Shown piece after piece: positions 27,969-37,000 of a stretch of 64,000 bases of DNA. The notes beneath the pieces were generated by a model. The model had not been told where the DNA came from, ran no database searches, and worked only from the letters and a program-made list of their open reading frames with translations. How positions within the stretch are numbered: the stretch's first letter is position 1; each line of letters starts with the position of its first letter. The translations under genes and the position numbers were made by a program. The DNA is from Cyclobacteriaceae bacterium (GTDB lineage Bacteria > Bacteroidota > Bacteroidia > Cytophagales > Cyclobacteriaceae): assembly GCA_012033595.1 (NCBI GenBank), contig JAAUQL010000008.1, positions 1-64,000 of the forward strand, given 5' to 3'.

Positions 27969-28037
27969 CAATGTCGTTTAGTCAAGATTATTCGACCCCG
28001 AAGGAGTCAAACTCATTTCGTTAACTAAACGACATTG
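27969..28037. repeat. 14-bp perfect inverted repeat with 41-base loop
   Basis: CAATGTCGTTTAGT (27969-27982) and ACTAAACGACATTG (28024-28037) are exact complements. The loop holds a smaller near-palindrome around GACCCCGAAGGAGTC. The whole resembles a REP-like or small non-autonomous element, or a regulatory RNA stem, 74 bases ahead of the thioesterase start. Confidence 0.6.
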
Positions 28038-28110
28038 AAATTCAACCGCAACATTAGTCGCGAATACAAGAGGAATAGTAAATTTGCCGGCAGAAAAAAT
28101 TAAAATATTG

Positions 28111-28488
28111 ATGAAAGAGATTGAAATTGGAACCAGTCATATTGAAAAAGAACAGGTGGCCCGAGAAATGAGTGCGTCAAATATCGGCTCAGGCTTGCTC
28201 GAGGTGTACAGTACGCCATCCATGATTGCGCTGATGGAAAAGACCTCCTATTTGTGTATAGAACCCTATTTGGACCACAGTGAGTCGAGTGTGGGCGGCG
28301 CGCTGAATATCCGCCACCTCAAGCCGACAGCCATAGGGGAGACCGTCACCTGTCAGAGCACGGTCATAGAGCAAAGTGGCAAAAAAGTGGTTTTTGAGTT
28401 GGCGGTTATGGAAGGCAACAAACAAATAGGAACGGGCACCCATGTCCGGTTTGTGATCGATAAAGCGACTTTTATGCAGATGATATAA
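28111..28488 (+). CDS. hotdog-fold thioesterase (fluoroacetyl-CoA thioesterase-like)
   Basis: The protein has 125 residues from the ATG at 28111; a TTG at 28084 would add nine but shows no better context. The fold pattern is that of the FlK-like hotdog thioesterases: an N-terminal segment with SGLLEVYSTPSMIALME, a helix, GALNIRHLKPTAIGETV, and strands ending in GTHVRFVI. Residues of the FlK triad fit loosely (Thr/Ser in STPS, Glu in MEKTS, His in IRHL). It would hydrolyse a short acyl-CoA in the cytoplasm; the substrate is unknown. It lies 65 bases upstream of cysH. Confidence 0.8.
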   Translation: MKEIEIGTSHIEKEQVAREMSASNIGSGLLEVYSTPSMIALMEKTSYLCIEPYLDHSESSVGGALNIRHLKPTAIGETVTCQSTVIEQSGKKVVFELAVMEGNKQIGTGTHVRFVIDKATFMQMI

Positions 28489-28553
28489 GTCAGTGGATCA
28501 TGTAGGTAAGGCTGGTAAAATGAATATATTTGTCATCAAAATTTAAATGACTA

Positions 28554-29210
28554 TTGGATTTTGATCAAATATCGGAAAAGATAAAAGGCTATCAGGCTCA
28601 GGGAAAGAGGATTTTTACCAGTTCTTCTTTTCAAACCCACAGCATTCCATTGCTTCATATCATCAGTCAGGTGGACGCCTCCATTCCGGTTTATTTTTTG
28701 AATACCGGATATCATTTTCCCGAAACCCTGGAATTCAGGGATCAAATCGTCGATTTATTGGGTCTTTATATTATCGACCTTAAACCCGATACGCCTAAAA
28801 TCATGCAACTTGGTGCCGACGGTAAGTTGCTGTTTACCTCCGATCCGGATCATTGTTGCTATCTCAACAAAACCCAGCCAATGGAAAAAGTACTCATGGA
28901 TCATGACGTATGGATCAATGGCATACGAGGTGAACAAAATATGTATCGCAGCCAACTGCACGAAGAACAACCAGCCAAGCATGGTGTCATCCGTTTTCAC
29001 CCTTTGATCAGCTGGTCAAACAGGGATATTTTGGCTTATAGGAAAAAATACAAACTTCCGGAGCACCCACTGGAAGCCAAGGGCTATTTCAGCATTGGCT
29101 GTGGGCCTTGTACTCGCAAGCTCGACCTGGCTATGCAGGAGCGCGAAGCCCGCTGGTACGGGCTCAATAAAACAGAATGTGGTTTGAACACTGACCTGGT
29201 AAATAAATAA
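28554..29210 (+). CDS. cysH: phosphoadenylyl/adenylyl-sulfate reductase
   Basis: The protein has 218 residues. It reduces PAPS or APS to sulfite for cysteine synthesis. It carries the C-terminal catalytic ECGL motif (Cys209) and also the paired cysteines CC (101-102) and CGPC (183, 186), which bind a [4Fe-4S] cluster in the APS-type enzymes. That makes APS the likelier substrate. Length is slightly short at the N-terminus. No in-frame ATG exists upstream before a stop, so the TTG at 28554 is taken. It is one base from the epimerase gene and probably forms an operon with it. The sulfate-activation genes cysD/N are not in the window. Confidence 0.88.
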   Translation: MDFDQISEKIKGYQAQGKRIFTSSSFQTHSIPLLHIISQVDASIPVYFLNTGYHFPETLEFRDQIVDLLGLYIIDLKPDTPKIMQLGADGKLLFTSDPDHCCYLNKTQPMEKVLMDHDVWINGIRGEQNMYRSQLHEEQPAKHGVIRFHPLISWSNRDILAYRKKYKLPEHPLEAKGYFSIGCGPCTRKLDLAMQEREARWYGLNKTECGLNTDLVNK

Positions 29211-29211
29211 C

Positions 29212-30132
29212 ATGAGAGTATTGATAACTGGAGGAGCCGGATACATCGGCACAGTATTAACCAAACACCTGGTCAAGTGCCCCGAAGTAGATAAGATCAT
29301 TATTTACGACAATCTGAGCAGGAAAAACTCCAACCTTTTTATGGGAGAGCGCCTGCCCAATGCCGCAAAGGTAGAGCTGGTGGTGGGCGATATTCTTGAT
29401 TTGCGCAAGCTCAATAAGGTGCTCACCGGGGTAGATGCCGTATTTCATCTGGCCGCCCGGGTATCGACGCCTTTTGCCAATGTGGACGCGGACTTCCATG
29501 AGCAGGTGAATCATTGGGGTACCTCCGAGCTGGTATCGGCAGTAGAAATGAGCGAAGTCAAAAAATTTATCTATACGAGCAGCACCTCAGTGTATGGCGG
29601 ATCGGTTGCTACCATCGGAGAGCACGAAATCCCCGATCCTAAGACGTTCTATGGGATATCGAAATTCCGCGGCGAAGAGCATGTTCGACGATTGCAAAAA
29701 AAATGCAATGCCCTTATCCTTCGTTGCGCCAATGTATATGGCTATAGCCGCAGTATGCGTTTTGACGCGGTGATCAATCGTTTTATGTTCGATGCCAATT
29801 TTTTAAACCGAATACAAATACATGGAAATGGCCAACAAAGCCGGGCTTTTATTCATGTGAATGTACTGGTAAAATCGCTGATAGCTTGCCTTCTGGAAGA
29901 AGTGCCTTCGGGCATTTACAATGTGGTGGACAAAAATTTGCAAATACTAGACATCGTGGATGTGCTCAAAAACATCTACCCAAGCCTCGAATTTATCTTC
30001 ATCAATCAACATCTCACCTTGAGGCAAATGATGGTCGAGCCAAATTCATCTTTGAGGAAATTTGTTGATTATAGCAATAATCTTAGCCTGACAGAAGAGC
30101 TACAAGATTTTAAAAACAGGTTTTCATTTTAG
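29212..30132 (+). CDS. NAD-dependent epimerase/dehydratase (extended SDR)
   Basis: The protein has 306 residues. The Rossmann motif GGAGYIG is at 7-13, the SSTSVYG segment carries the catalytic Ser/Thr at about 123-129, and the YxxxK pair is Tyr147/Lys151. It belongs to the nucleotide-sugar epimerase group near GalE, and probably acts on a UDP- or dTDP-sugar for surface polysaccharide. The start codon is one base after the cysH stop, an odd partner for a sugar epimerase. The exact substrate cannot be told. Confidence 0.85.
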   Translation: MRVLITGGAGYIGTVLTKHLVKCPEVDKIIIYDNLSRKNSNLFMGERLPNAAKVELVVGDILDLRKLNKVLTGVDAVFHLAARVSTPFANVDADFHEQVNHWGTSELVSAVEMSEVKKFIYTSSTSVYGGSVATIGEHEIPDPKTFYGISKFRGEEHVRRLQKKCNALILRCANVYGYSRSMRFDAVINRFMFDANFLNRIQIHGNGQQSRAFIHVNVLVKSLIACLLEEVPSGIYNVVDKNLQILDIVDVLKNIYPSLEFIFINQHLTLRQMMVEPNSSLRKFVDYSNNLSLTEELQDFKNRFSF

Positions 30133-30279
30133 TTTGCGGCCTATCTTTTATTGCCCAAATTTTATATAAATATATACCTAAGTTGCATTTTGATTTAAAC
30201 TGAATGATTTGCTTAAAGTAAAATTTTGATTTTATTTGCTAATCGTTTGAAAAATAAATATTTATGTGTGTATTTATGG

Positions 30280-30287
30280 TAAATTTG
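30280..30287 (+). promoter_or_regulatory. possible -7 element of the adhesin operon
   Basis: TAAATTTG matches TAnnTTTG exactly, but no TTTG lies at the right distance upstream. If used, the leader before 30644 would be about 350 bases long. Confidence 0.3.
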
Positions 30288-30400
30288 TGCCGTATATTAT
30301 TTTGCGAATGAACATTTGAATTGTGTAAATAACAGATACTTGACACCTCAACCCAAAATTCCGCAATTAATGGTATCAAAGGCCGGTAATTTCTTACATC

Positions 30401-30517
30401 ATGATTATTAAAGACTTACATGGCCTGGAGCCGGGATTTACTTTTATAAGGTTCAAATATGTACTTTCGGATGGGTATTGGGTGTATTATGCCCTGCATT
30501 TTGAATTGTCAAACTGA
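30401..30517 (+). CDS. doubtful 38-residue ORF
   Basis: ATG to TGA is open, beginning MIIKDLHGLEPG and rich in aromatic residues (IRFKYVLSDGYWVYYALHF-like). The amino-acid mix is protein-like, and the ORF lies in a long leader ahead of the adhesin operon. There is no other support; it may be a remnant or a leader peptide. Confidence 0.2.
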   Translation: MIIKDLHGLEPGFTFIRFKYVLSDGYWVYYALHFELSN

Positions 30518-30643
30518 TTATTTCTATGCGTTTAGCATATGATACATTAAAGGAGTTGAAATGTATTACATCAGTTTTTATAGAAAAGGAAGACTTTATT
30601 ACCAGCTATGGTCACAAATAATACTTTTAGTAAATCAAAGGAT

Positions 30644-31012
30644 ATGAAATTTAAGAATTACCATCTGATCATTTGTATTCTGGGCATTGGATTTTTAATG
30701 GCCTTGACAAGCAGCGAGACAATTGCGCAATGCAATTCTAAAATAGAAGCCAAGGCTAAATCTATTTCAGAAGAGGAAGGCGAAATAATTGTTGAAATCA
30801 CTTCATCGCAAGGATTCATTTGTAGATTGAATACAGTGAGTGGAAAGGGAATTGTGCAAGTGGATTCACAAAATGGCAATGGCAATAAAACGATCAAATT
30901 TTCCAGTTTGGATAAATATAAAATGTATCAAGTTGAAGTAGAATTTTTGTCAGAAGAGAACAAATTGTGCCAAAAACTTCAGAAGAATGATTTGATTTTT
31001 GAATCTAACTAG
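30644..31012 (+). CDS. small secreted protein encoded directly before the giant adhesin
   Basis: The protein has 122 residues from the ATG at 30644, which gives a clean signal peptide ending ...IAQC at about residue 29; an ATG at 30608 would add 12 polar residues. The mature part is a single beta-rich domain with three cysteines. It ends one base before the adhesin start codon, so the two are translated from one mRNA and may be coupled. I do not recognise the family. A chaperone, subunit or small partner of the adhesin is possible, but this is inference. Confidence 0.65.
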   Translation: MKFKNYHLIICILGIGFLMALTSSETIAQCNSKIEAKAKSISEEEGEIIVEITSSQGFICRLNTVSGKGIVQVDSQNGNGNKTIKFSSLDKYKMYQVEVEFLSEENKLCQKLQKNDLIFESN

Positions 31013-31013
31013 C

Positions 31014-34000
31014 ATGAGAAAGTATATTATTTTCCTTTTATTTTTTTTTGGTTCTTATGGCTTCAAGGCATATGGCCAATGCACCGGAACACTTATCACT
31101 AGTTTCACAGTAACTAATACGAAGAATGTTAGTTGTTTTTCGGGTACAGATGGAGAAATTGAAATAACACTTGCTGGCGGAGAGGCCCCATTTACTTATA
31201 GTTTGGTATTGGAAACGGGAAGTGGGGATATACCAATTGCAAGCATCGTTAACACTACACTTCAAACAGTGACTTTTAGTGGTCTTTTTTCAAACGCTTC
31301 CATTGGTTCTTATAAAGTGACAGTGGTGACCTCTAACGGAACTTTAGGAGTACCTCCAATTTCTATTTGCGGACGACGAGTTATTACAGGTATAAATATA
31401 ACTCAGCCTGATGAATTATTGTCAACAGCCATAGTCACCCAAACTTGCGCAGGAAATGATGGGGCAATTTTGTTAAATACAAATGGAGGTACTTCTCCAT
31501 ATACTTATGCATGGACAGGCCCGGTTGTTATCGGAAATACAAATAATCCAACAGGGCTAAGTCCCGGCACTTATAATGTTGTAATTACGGATGCTCTTGG
31601 ATGTACATTTAGCGATTCATACGTTTTGAATGCTTTACCTGATGCAACAATGTCACTAACAGGTTCAGCTGATTTATGCAACGGAGAAACTTCTACGCTC
31701 CAAATAGCAATTAATAATGGAGTAGGCCCATACACGGTTATCATTGACACTACAGGTTCTTCGACTAACAAAACTATAAATAATTATAATTCAGGTGATA
31801 ATATCTTCATCGGACCTACCGCAAATGCAACTTATTCACTTGTTTCAGTTGTCGATAATAATGGGTGTGTTGCAACATTATCTGGCAGTGCAGCCATCAC
31901 GGTTAACCCTTTACCGATTGCATTCAACATATCTGGCGGTGGCAGCTATTGTGCTGGAACCGCAGTAGCACAATCCTTGGCCCTGGATGGTAGCGAACTT
32001 GGCGTGAACTACATTTTGGTGCTGGATGGCACAACAGATATAGAAACCGTGACCGGAACCGGCGCAGCGATTAGTTTTACAGCACAAAGCGCACCCGGCA
32101 CCTATACGGTACGCGCAGAGCATGCGACAACAAGTTGCAGTTCGCCTATGAGCGGAAGCGCATCGATTAGCGTAGATCCCCTGCCAACGGCATTCAATGT
32201 AACCGGTGGTGGAAGCTATTGCACTGGTGCACCGATTGCGCAGGCACTGGGCCTGGACAATAGCGAACCGGGCATCAATTACATCCTGGTACTGGATGGC
32301 ACTACAGATATACAAACTGTCGGCGGAACCGGATCGGCAATCAGCTTCACCGCCCAAACCACGGTAGGCACCTATACTGTAAGGGCAGAAAACACCACGA
32401 CATCATGCAGCTCACCCATGACAGGCAGCGCGACCATAAGCGAGAGCCCCGCTCCCGATGCCACCATCACCGCCGCTGGCCCTTTTTGCCAATATGATCC
32501 TTCAATCAGTTTGTCGGCAGTAACTGGCGGTGGTACTTGGTCAGGAAATGGCATCATCAATGGCGCAGTAGGAACATTTGACCCTGCGACAGCCGGATCA
32601 GGTATCCATACCATCACGTATTCCATTACAGTTTTGGGATGTAGCGCTATAAGCACCACCACCATCACTGTAAACCCGGCACCAAATCCCACCATCAGTC
32701 CGGCCGGCCCATTTTGTATCTCAGACGGAGCAATCACTTTAACCGCAGCAACTACAGGCGGCATCTGGTCAGGTACTGGCATCACCGACCCGGCAGCAGG
32801 CACTTTTAATCCAGCCACAGCAAACACAGGAGATCATGTCATCACCTATACCGTTACCGGAAGTGGTTGTACTTCTGTAGGAACTACCACCATTACAGTG
32901 GCACCGGCTCCTGATGCAACGATTACCGCTACAGGCCCCTTGTGCGAAACGGCATCACCGATCAACTTAACAGCAACTACAGCCGGAGGTACTTGGTCTG
33001 GCAATGGCATTACCGATGGGGCAGCCGGCACTTTCAATCCCACCACTGCCGGAGTTGGTGCGCATGTAATAAGCTATTCCATTACCATTGGAGGATGTAG
33101 TGACAACAGCACGACCACCATCAATGTTATTTCTTCGCCAGCCGCTCCAACAGCCAGCAATAATGGGCCAGTTTGCGAAAATGGCGATTTGCAACTGAGC
33201 ACACCATTGGTGCCAGGTGTTGCTTATGAATGGACCGGCCCCAAGGGATTTACATCAACTGACAGAACGCCAATCATCAGTGGAATTGCATTGAGCGATG
33301 CAGGCGATTATTCGGTCACCATCCATAACGGCACATGTGTTAGTTTGCCTGGGATGACTACAGTATTTGTTAATTCAAAACCTGCCCCACTTACGTTCAC
33401 ACAAGGTGAACAAGCCCCGGCATGTCAGGCTGTCGGACAAGTTTACACCGTCAATGGCCCTTTGACTTCTAGTTATTCGTGGACGCTTCCAATAGGGGCG
33501 TCAATAGTCGGACCTGCAAATGGACCGAGCATTACCGTGGATTTTGGGCTGATCAGCGGTAATATTTCTGTCGTCGAAACCAGCAATGGTTGCGCTGGTG
33601 ATTTAGCTTCTTTAAGTGTCAATTTGCAGAGTTGCCCGTTGACCGCAGCATTTAGTACAGATGTAAACGAGCTTTGCATTGGAAGTACGGTGACTGTTAC
33701 TGATTTTTCCGCCGGTGCAATTGGAGCCACTTACGCGTGGGATTTTGGCACTGACGCCACGCCAGCCACCTCCAATGTTGTCGGGCCGCATAGCATCGTT
33801 TATGCTTCTACTGGCACCAAAACCATATCGTTAACTGTTACCCGGGGCTTGGAAACAAGCACGGTGTCCCAGACCATTGAGGTCATCGATCCTCCAGGTG
33901 CCGTACTATCTGGTGGCGAAAGCATTTGTCCCGGCAATTCATCAATCTTAACCGTCAACCTGACAGGAACAGCCCCCTGGACTTTTGTGTACAATGACGG

Positions 34001-37000
34001 CACAACGGATATAAGCGAAACGATCAATAGTTCTCCTTATACGTTCAGTGTTGCTCCAACATCGACCACCACTTATACAGCAGTTTCGGTTACGGATCAA
34101 TCATGTCTTGCAGTTGCTACCGGTGCAGCAGTTATAGATGTGAGCCCAATCAAAAATGTTACCTTGGCTTTAGATTCCATCAATGGAAATCCTGGAGGAA
34201 CGGTATTGGTGCCATTCTCAACACTGGATTTTATCGATGTACTTTCCATGCAATTCACTGTAGCTTGGGATCCCTCGTTATTAAGTTTCAATAACCTTCA
34301 GGATATCGCCATTAGCCAGGCCAACCTTGATTATAATTTTAACAATGCACAAGGTTATCTGACAATTAGCTGGTTTAACCAGGCGGCAACTGATACCACT
34401 ATAGTAGATGGCGATAATCTTTTCTCTTTATCATTCGACATTGCCAATACAATTTGTTCCGATGCCCCGCTTTCCATAGATGGTTCCATCACCCAGATAG
34501 AGGTAGGCTATGGTGCCGGTTGTACCGCTAATGTGCTCACCCAAAATGGAAATGTTGACATACAAGGTTCTGCGCTTATATCCAGTAATGATGTCAGTAA
34601 CCTGTTCTGCGCCGGAGATCAAGTTGTATTTACCGCTCTACCCGCAGGCTTAGCCAATTACGATTTTTATGTGAATGGTGCTATCGATCAAAGCGGAGCG
34701 AGCAATATCTATACGATCTCCACCCTTTCCGATCAGGATTCTGTCAATGTGATTGTCAGAAATGACCAGGCGTGTTCGTTACCCGCTCAGGGAATTGTAG
34801 TGTCAATTAACCAGTTGACCGTTACCTCAAACATCACCGCGATTTCGGGCTGTGGACTTGCTGATGGTATAATAGATATTGAAATAGCGGATGGGTCGGG
34901 GAGCTATTCCTATCTATGGAGTGGCCCCTCTATAGTGGATCCGGCATTGCAGGATCAGACCAACCTTGGTCTGGGAAATTATACCGTTAGCGTCACCGAT
35001 ATCAACTCAAATTGTTCGCAGTCATTTAATTTTGAATTGAGGGAGCCGGTCAATTTTACACTTGGCGCTAGCAAAATGGATGTAAGCAGTACCGGCGGAA
35101 ATGACGGCGCTATAGATTTGACTATCGGGGGCGGCGGCATAGGACCATATAACATTTCCTGGACAGGCCCCGGATTGTTTGTCGCTTCAGCAGAAGATAT
35201 CACAGGACTATTTGCAGGTACCTATACCGCAACAATACAAGATTTGGGAAGTGGATGTACAGACTATATTCAAGTAGAAATATTACAGCCTGTAAATGCC
35301 ATCGTACTCGATGCCACCAAAACAGATGTAACTACGTGTGGTGCCAGTGACGGCACCATCAACTTGTCCATTACCGGGGGCAGCGGATCATATTCAATAT
35401 CATGGTCTGGACCAAATGCCTTTGTTGCCAATACACTAAATATCACAGGACTTGCTGGTGGCCTGTACATTGCCACGGTAAAAGACCTGGTCACTTCCAT
35501 TACCGCACAATGGACAGTGCAGGTGAACGAACCACAAGGATTTTCCATTGCTGCCAATGCAACACCGATCACATATTGTGCTGGAGCAGATGGTACCATA
35601 AGCCTGAACATTACGGGAGGCTCTGGTAATTTTAGCTACATATGGAGAGATTTAAACGGTTTGGGGTTTGGCGCTTTCGACAAGGACATCATTGATCTGG
35701 CAGTTGCAGATTACAGGGTCGTTGTTACCGACATGGTGAGCGGTTGCACGGATTCCCTCGACGCAACAGTAGGCAAGCCTGCTATATGCGACCAGCCATG
35801 TGCATTGATTGTAGCCTCCACGACAAACAATACTACTTGCCCCGGAACCACCGATGGTGCAGCTGTAATCAACATTATCTCTGGTGGCTCAGGTCCCGGA
35901 AATTATTATGTAAGTCTTGACACCGGCAAAACTTTTGTACCGTTTCTGGGTCAAAATATCACAGCGATTACTGGAAATGGGCAAGGTAGCTATCTGTATA
36001 TCGCCAAAGATACGGTTACGGGTTGTGTGGTCAATACCATTGCCAATGTGGGTGTCTCAACCAATCTGATGGCCAATATTTCAGTGTCCAATCCGGGATG
36101 TGCAGAAAATGATGGTATCATTACCTTTAATGTATCTGGGGGCGTGGTGCCATTTGTAGTCGAAATCACCGATTCTCTGGGAGTGGTGACCAACAAGTCA
36201 GGCACGGGATTTTTCCAATTCAAAGACCTTTTGAAAGGAAGTTACTTTTATACAGTAAGAGAGCAATCTGGTTGTACAATTGTGGCCTCTGATTCCATAG
36301 AACTCGAAGTGCAGTGTGATAATGGTACTTGCACTGCCTTGATTGCAAGTGCTTCGGAATTCCAGGATGCCACCTGCGGCACCAACCCGAATGGCATGGC
36401 CAGAATTTCGGTGACTGGTGGTTCGAGTCCGTATGAATATACGGTGGATGGTGCCAATTGGATCCCATTCGTTTCGGGAAATTTTGTAGATCAATTGCCG
36501 CCAAACGGCACCTATAATATCGCCATACGCCAGGATGCCGACAATGCGACATGCAGAACCAATGTATCTGTGACTATAAACGGTGAGGCGTCTATTGTAC
36601 AGGCAGAGCCGATATATACTACCCTAAGGGCAAGTTGCAATCTCAATGATGGTGCGGTGAAAATTGGCAAAATTGCTGGAGGAAGGTTGCCATATCGATA
36701 CAAACTGGATGATGTGTTTATTCTGTTGCCGGCAGATTCGATTATCACCGAAATTGGTGCCGGATTCCATGTATTCAGCGTTGTTGACGCACTGGATTGT
36801 CGAGCGGATTTCACGTTCGAAGTAGAATCGCCCGGGGTGATTGTGGCTACGGCAACAGATGTTCCGGTTAAATGTACATCTATAATCTTAAAAGCCGGAA
36901 TCAAGATACAAGTAGATTTGGATCAAACAACATTACCTGGGCCTTATGAGGCATACATCGCCTCCGCCAATGCACCAGATGATGGCATTATCTATCAAAT

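Larger units (their letters stand above)
27729..28110. other. 382-base divergent control region
   Basis: It lies between the minus-strand DUF6807 gene and the plus-strand thioesterase gene. It contains the promoter and operator listed separately and, to the right, a 14-bp perfect inverted repeat with a 41-base loop. No coding frame is convincing; a 69-residue minus ORF (27776-27985) runs through the promoter and operator and was dismissed. Confidence 0.6.
30133..30643. other. 511-base region upstream of the adhesin pair
   Basis: The region is very AT-rich. It contains a perfect -7 box at 30280-30287 and a doubtful 38-codon ORF (30401-30517). No hairpin terminator was seen after the epimerase gene. 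Confidence 0.5.

Noticed and set aside
27776-27985. 69-residue minus-strand ORF
   Set aside because: It overlaps a strong promoter, a palindromic operator and an inverted-repeat arm, and its composition is not protein-like.
34140-34565. Cellulosome from the cohesin-like domain
   Set aside because: It is one domain in an adhesin, with no dockerin proteins and no glycoside hydrolases in the window.
36198-36904. Several overlapping minus-strand ORFs inside the adhesin gene
   Set aside because: They are antisense shadows of a long, repeat-bearing plus-strand frame with signal peptide and sorting domain.
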